NCBI GenBank assembly: GCA_937922675.1
Contig: CALAJN010000004.1
Location: forward strand, 186,001 to 250,000
Source: an uncultured Granulosicoccaceae bacterium
GTDB lineage: Bacteria > Pseudomonadota > Gammaproteobacteria > Granulosicoccales > Granulosicoccaceae
Reading direction: 5' to 3'
Length of the DNA stretch: 64,000 nt
Part shown: positions 61,924 through 64,000 of the stretch, in pieces
How positions within the stretch are numbered: position 1 is the first letter of the stretch
How the letters are laid out: each line of letters starts with the position of its first letter
Program-made: the position numbers and the translations under genes
The notes under the pieces: model-generated
Told to the model about the DNA's origin: nothing
Database searches by the model: none
What the model saw: the letters and a program-made list of their open reading frames with translations, nothing else

Positions 61924-63462
61924 GCGTCACATACAGGCACTGGCAGTCACTCCGACAGCCACCCTCGCAGCATGGGAACGAGGCCATTGCCGCGCGAGCT
62001 CTGGCTGGCGCTCGACTTCCCTGCCCTGCCACTGGATCGCCAAGCGGTATCCCGTGATGCAGCGGGTATGTCATCGCAGGCAGCACCGGGCGCGGTGGAG
62101 GGCGCTCCAGTGGATGAGGACACAGGCCGTGCGGTCATTGTGCAAACCGGGTCGTCCCGCCAGATCCTCGCCTGTAACGATGCCGCTCGTGATGCCGGTG
62201 TGCGAGCAGGCCTTGCCCTGAATACGGCCTGGGCCTTGATGCCAAGTCTTGTTGTGAGCGAATTCGATGAGACAGCTCAGGCAGAGCATCTGGAGCAACT
62301 GACTCTGCTGGCGCTCACCTGGTCATCGCGCATAACCCCCAAACCGCCATCATCGATTGTTCTCGAGATTGGTGCGAGCTTGAGACTCTTTGGCGGCCTG
62401 GATGCATTGATGGCAAGGATTCGCGCAGAGCTTGCAGCGCAAGGCGTGTCGGTTGTATGCGCCGTAGCGCCTCTACCCTCAGCCGCCTTGTTGTTTGCAC
62501 GTGGTGGTATCAACGCGATCGTGCGTGAGCCTGCTCAACTCGAGGCTGCCTTCGCACCTGTTGCATTGTCCTGTTTGAGGCTCGATGAGCAAGTCACCAA
62601 GGGTTTACAGCGTTCCGGGGTTCGTACGCTGGGCGCTCTGCGCGCACTGCCTGTCAAGCCACTGGCACGTCGGTTTGGCCGTGCATTGACAGACTGGCTA
62701 TATCGACTGGACGGGCGCCTGCCTGATCCGCAGTCTGCCTGGCATCGGCCAGAAACATTCCGCCAGGGACTGGACCTTCCATTGGAAGCGCCGGATACAG
62801 CGGCACTGTTATTCCCCTTGAACCGGTTGTTTGCGGCGCTGGGCGGCTTTCTGGTGGCAGGAGATCTCGGGGTGCGCTCGCTCGATGTGTGCTTGTATCA
62901 CCACCGCCTGAAGCCCACTGTGCTGACGCTGCGCTTCATCGATCCGACAGCCGATACGGCGCACCTTGTGAAGGTGGCCCGCGAGAAGCTCGATGGCACG
63001 CGTTTGCCGAGGCCTGTCATCAGGGTTGTGCTCGCAGCAATGGAGCTTGCCGAGGTGGAGCGTGCCGGTAGTGATCTGTTTGATCGCGGGCGCGCCCGTG
63101 ACGGGGGTATCGAGCAGGTGCTTGATCGTCTGCGCGCGCGGCTTGGCAGAGAAGCCTTGTACACCGCACAGACAGGCGATGACCATCGACCGGAAAAGGC
63201 CTGGCTGTGCACGCTGCTTGGCAAGTCAGCTCAGCTGGACGCATGGCCTGCCCGCCCGCTTTGGCTATACCGTGAGCCGGTTCTCGCAACAGAGGCCCTG
63301 CAATTGATGACACCCCCTGAGCGCATCGAGAACGGTTGGTGGGACGAAGTGGATGTGCGACGTGACTATTACATCGCACGTGATTCACAAGGCAGTCATT
63401 TCTGGGTGTATCGCAATCGACAAAGATCGGAGCACTTGTGGGTGCACGGAGTGTTTGCCTGA
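61864..63462 (+). CDS. imuB: ImuB-like DNA polymerase Y-family protein
   Basis: 532 residues from the GTG at 61864; starting at the ATG 61972 (MGTRPLPRELWLALDFP) would give 496 and fits the family start. ImuB is a Y-family polymerase relative that lacks catalytic acidic residues and bridges ImuA, DnaE2 and the beta clamp in SOS mutagenesis. Seen: ELWLALDFPALPL, the palm-like part LEIGASLRLFGG, the little-finger helix-hairpin region SGVRTLGALRALPVKPLARRFG near 255, and the C-terminal YIARDSQGSHFWVYR. No imuA lies upstream; the divergent nqrA begins there. A LexA box precedes it. Confidence 0.88.
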   Translation: MTEPVTEPVTEPVTGPVTEPASHTGTGSHSDSHPRSMGTRPLPRELWLALDFPALPLDRQAVSRDAAGMSSQAAPGAVEGAPVDEDTGRAVIVQTGSSRQILACNDAARDAGVRAGLALNTAWALMPSLVVSEFDETAQAEHLEQLTLLALTWSSRITPKPPSSIVLEIGASLRLFGGLDALMARIRAELAAQGVSVVCAVAPLPSAALLFARGGINAIVREPAQLEAAFAPVALSCLRLDEQVTKGLQRSGVRTLGALRALPVKPLARRFGRALTDWLYRLDGRLPDPQSAWHRPETFRQGLDLPLEAPDTAALLFPLNRLFAALGGFLVAGDLGVRSLDVCLYHHRLKPTVLTLRFIDPTADTAHLVKVAREKLDGTRLPRPVIRVVLAAMELAEVERAGSDLFDRGRARDGGIEQVLDRLRARLGREALYTAQTGDDHRPEKAWLCTLLGKSAQLDAWPARPLWLYREPVLATEALQLMTPPERIENGWWDEVDVRRDYYIARDSQGSHFWVYRNRQRSEHLWVHGVFA

Positions 63463-63555
63463 ACTCATTTTCGAGCCTGCTTTCAGGCCGCTACAAATGA
63501 TCACTTTGAGAATCAGGTCGCGTGTCATTGAACTACGTGCGCATAGGCTTGACGA

Positions 63556-64000
63556 ATGAACATACTTCTCGGTGGTATCGCAGACGACATCGCTGGCGCG
63601 ACTGAGCTTGCAAGCGTGCTGGCGCGCTCCGGTATGCCGGTACGCCTGCACCTTGGGGTGCCACAGAATATCGAGCTACACGCTACAGATCTCTCCGATG
63701 AGAGTCGCCCAGCACCGTTTGAGATCATTGCGCTGAGCTGCAGGACGTCCTGTGCCACCACGGCCGTTAGCGAGGCTACTCAGGCATGGCACTGGCTGCT
63801 TGGCCGAGGCGTACGACGCCTGTATTGGAAGTACGCTTTATCAAGCGAGGCATCAGCAAACACTGCCATTGGCCCGGTTACAGATGCTTTACTTGACGCC
63901 ATAGCGGATGCGCGAGCCGATGATGCTGTGGTGATGAGTGTGCATTACCTGGGCTCTGCTGTATCAGCGTGTGAGCAGTCGCCGCCGGCGAGCAAGCTCC
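63556..64000 (+). CDS. four-carbon acid sugar kinase family protein, OtnK-like (partial)
   Basis: Only the first 148 codons are in the window; ATG at 63556, AGG 8 bases upstream. MNILLGGIADDIAGATELAS matches the DUF1537/OtnK N terminus (IADDxTGATDLA). The later block LYWKYALSSEASANTAIGPV aligns with KYCSTFDSTxxGNIGPV, but Cys, Phe and Asp-Ser-Thr differ. OtnK phosphorylates 3-oxo-tetronates in sugar-acid use. The C-terminal nucleotide-binding half is missing, so activity cannot be judged. It follows imuB by 93 bases. Confidence 0.8.
   Translation, partial: MNILLGGIADDIAGATELASVLARSGMPVRLHLGVPQNIELHATDLSDESRPAPFEIIALSCRTSCATTAVSEATQAWHWLLGRGVRRLYWKYALSSEASANTAIGPVTDALLDAIADARADDAVVMSVHYLGSAVSACEQSPPASKL

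Overview
This is about 64 kb of a moderately GC-rich, densely coding chromosome with no rRNA, tRNA, CRISPR array or intact mobile element that I can see. Gene content (Na+-translocating NQR operon, HexR next to zwf-pgl, GlcF, DsbB, RluA, CsrA-type and H-NS-type proteins, a sulfotransferase-rich polysaccharide locus) points to a marine gammaproteobacterium, possibly of the Granulosicoccus type. That placement is inference, not a database result.

Layout. 1-4742: glucose metabolism (zwf end, pgl, hexR, pyk) with a LysM/FecR envelope protein. 4841-12405: glcF, an H-NS-like protein, an orphan tungsten/molybdenum aldehyde oxidoreductase followed by an NtrC-like regulator lacking the sigma-54 contact loop, an RMF-like small protein, dsbB and small unknowns. 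12378-21035: DUF3750, an SDR plus UxaA-type dehydratase, a YeeZ-like epimerase, rluA, a metallopeptidase-like protein with a broken HExxH, and an aroQ / Gfo-Idh / periplasmic-binding-fold trio. 21032-26639: a complete branched-chain amino acid/amide type ABC importer with a Tat-type binding protein and a DMT permease. 26962-37316: polysaccharide assembly locus with WecG-type transferase, flippase, polymerase/ligase, Wzc-type tyrosine kinase and three sulfotransferases. 37606-46404: membrane and outer-membrane proteins, an HpaI-type aldolase with an aldo-keto reductase, a GGDEF-EAL protein, S-formylglutathione hydrolase and a Tat-signal dienelactone hydrolase. 46532-47223: a decayed insertion sequence beside a tandem, frameshifted CsrA gene. 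47464-52028: an enolase-superfamily dehydratase, glutathionyl-hydroquinone reductase with a glutaredoxin-MauE fusion, and a lipoprotein. 52290-61591: an LTA-synthase-like sulfatase-fold protein and nqrABCDEF-apbE-nqrM-CBS. 61808-64000: an SOS-boxed imuB without imuA and the start of an OtnK-like kinase.

How the parts fit. The zwf-pgl-hexR-pyk set handles glucose flux. UxaA/SDR, the HpaI aldolase/AKR pair, the mandelate racemase family enzyme and the OtnK-like kinase suggest broad use of sugar acids, as might come from algal polysaccharides. The polysaccharide locus would build a sulfated surface glycan. NQR gives a sodium-motive respiratory chain, with its flavin transferase and iron-delivery factor encoded in the same operon.

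Most notable: a single-chain double CsrA gene broken by one missing base; the NtrC-like regulator without GAFTGA and with an altered Walker A; a signal-less binding-protein fold in an aroQ operon; overlapping hairpins at the wzc start; and imuB with a perfect LexA box but no imuA.
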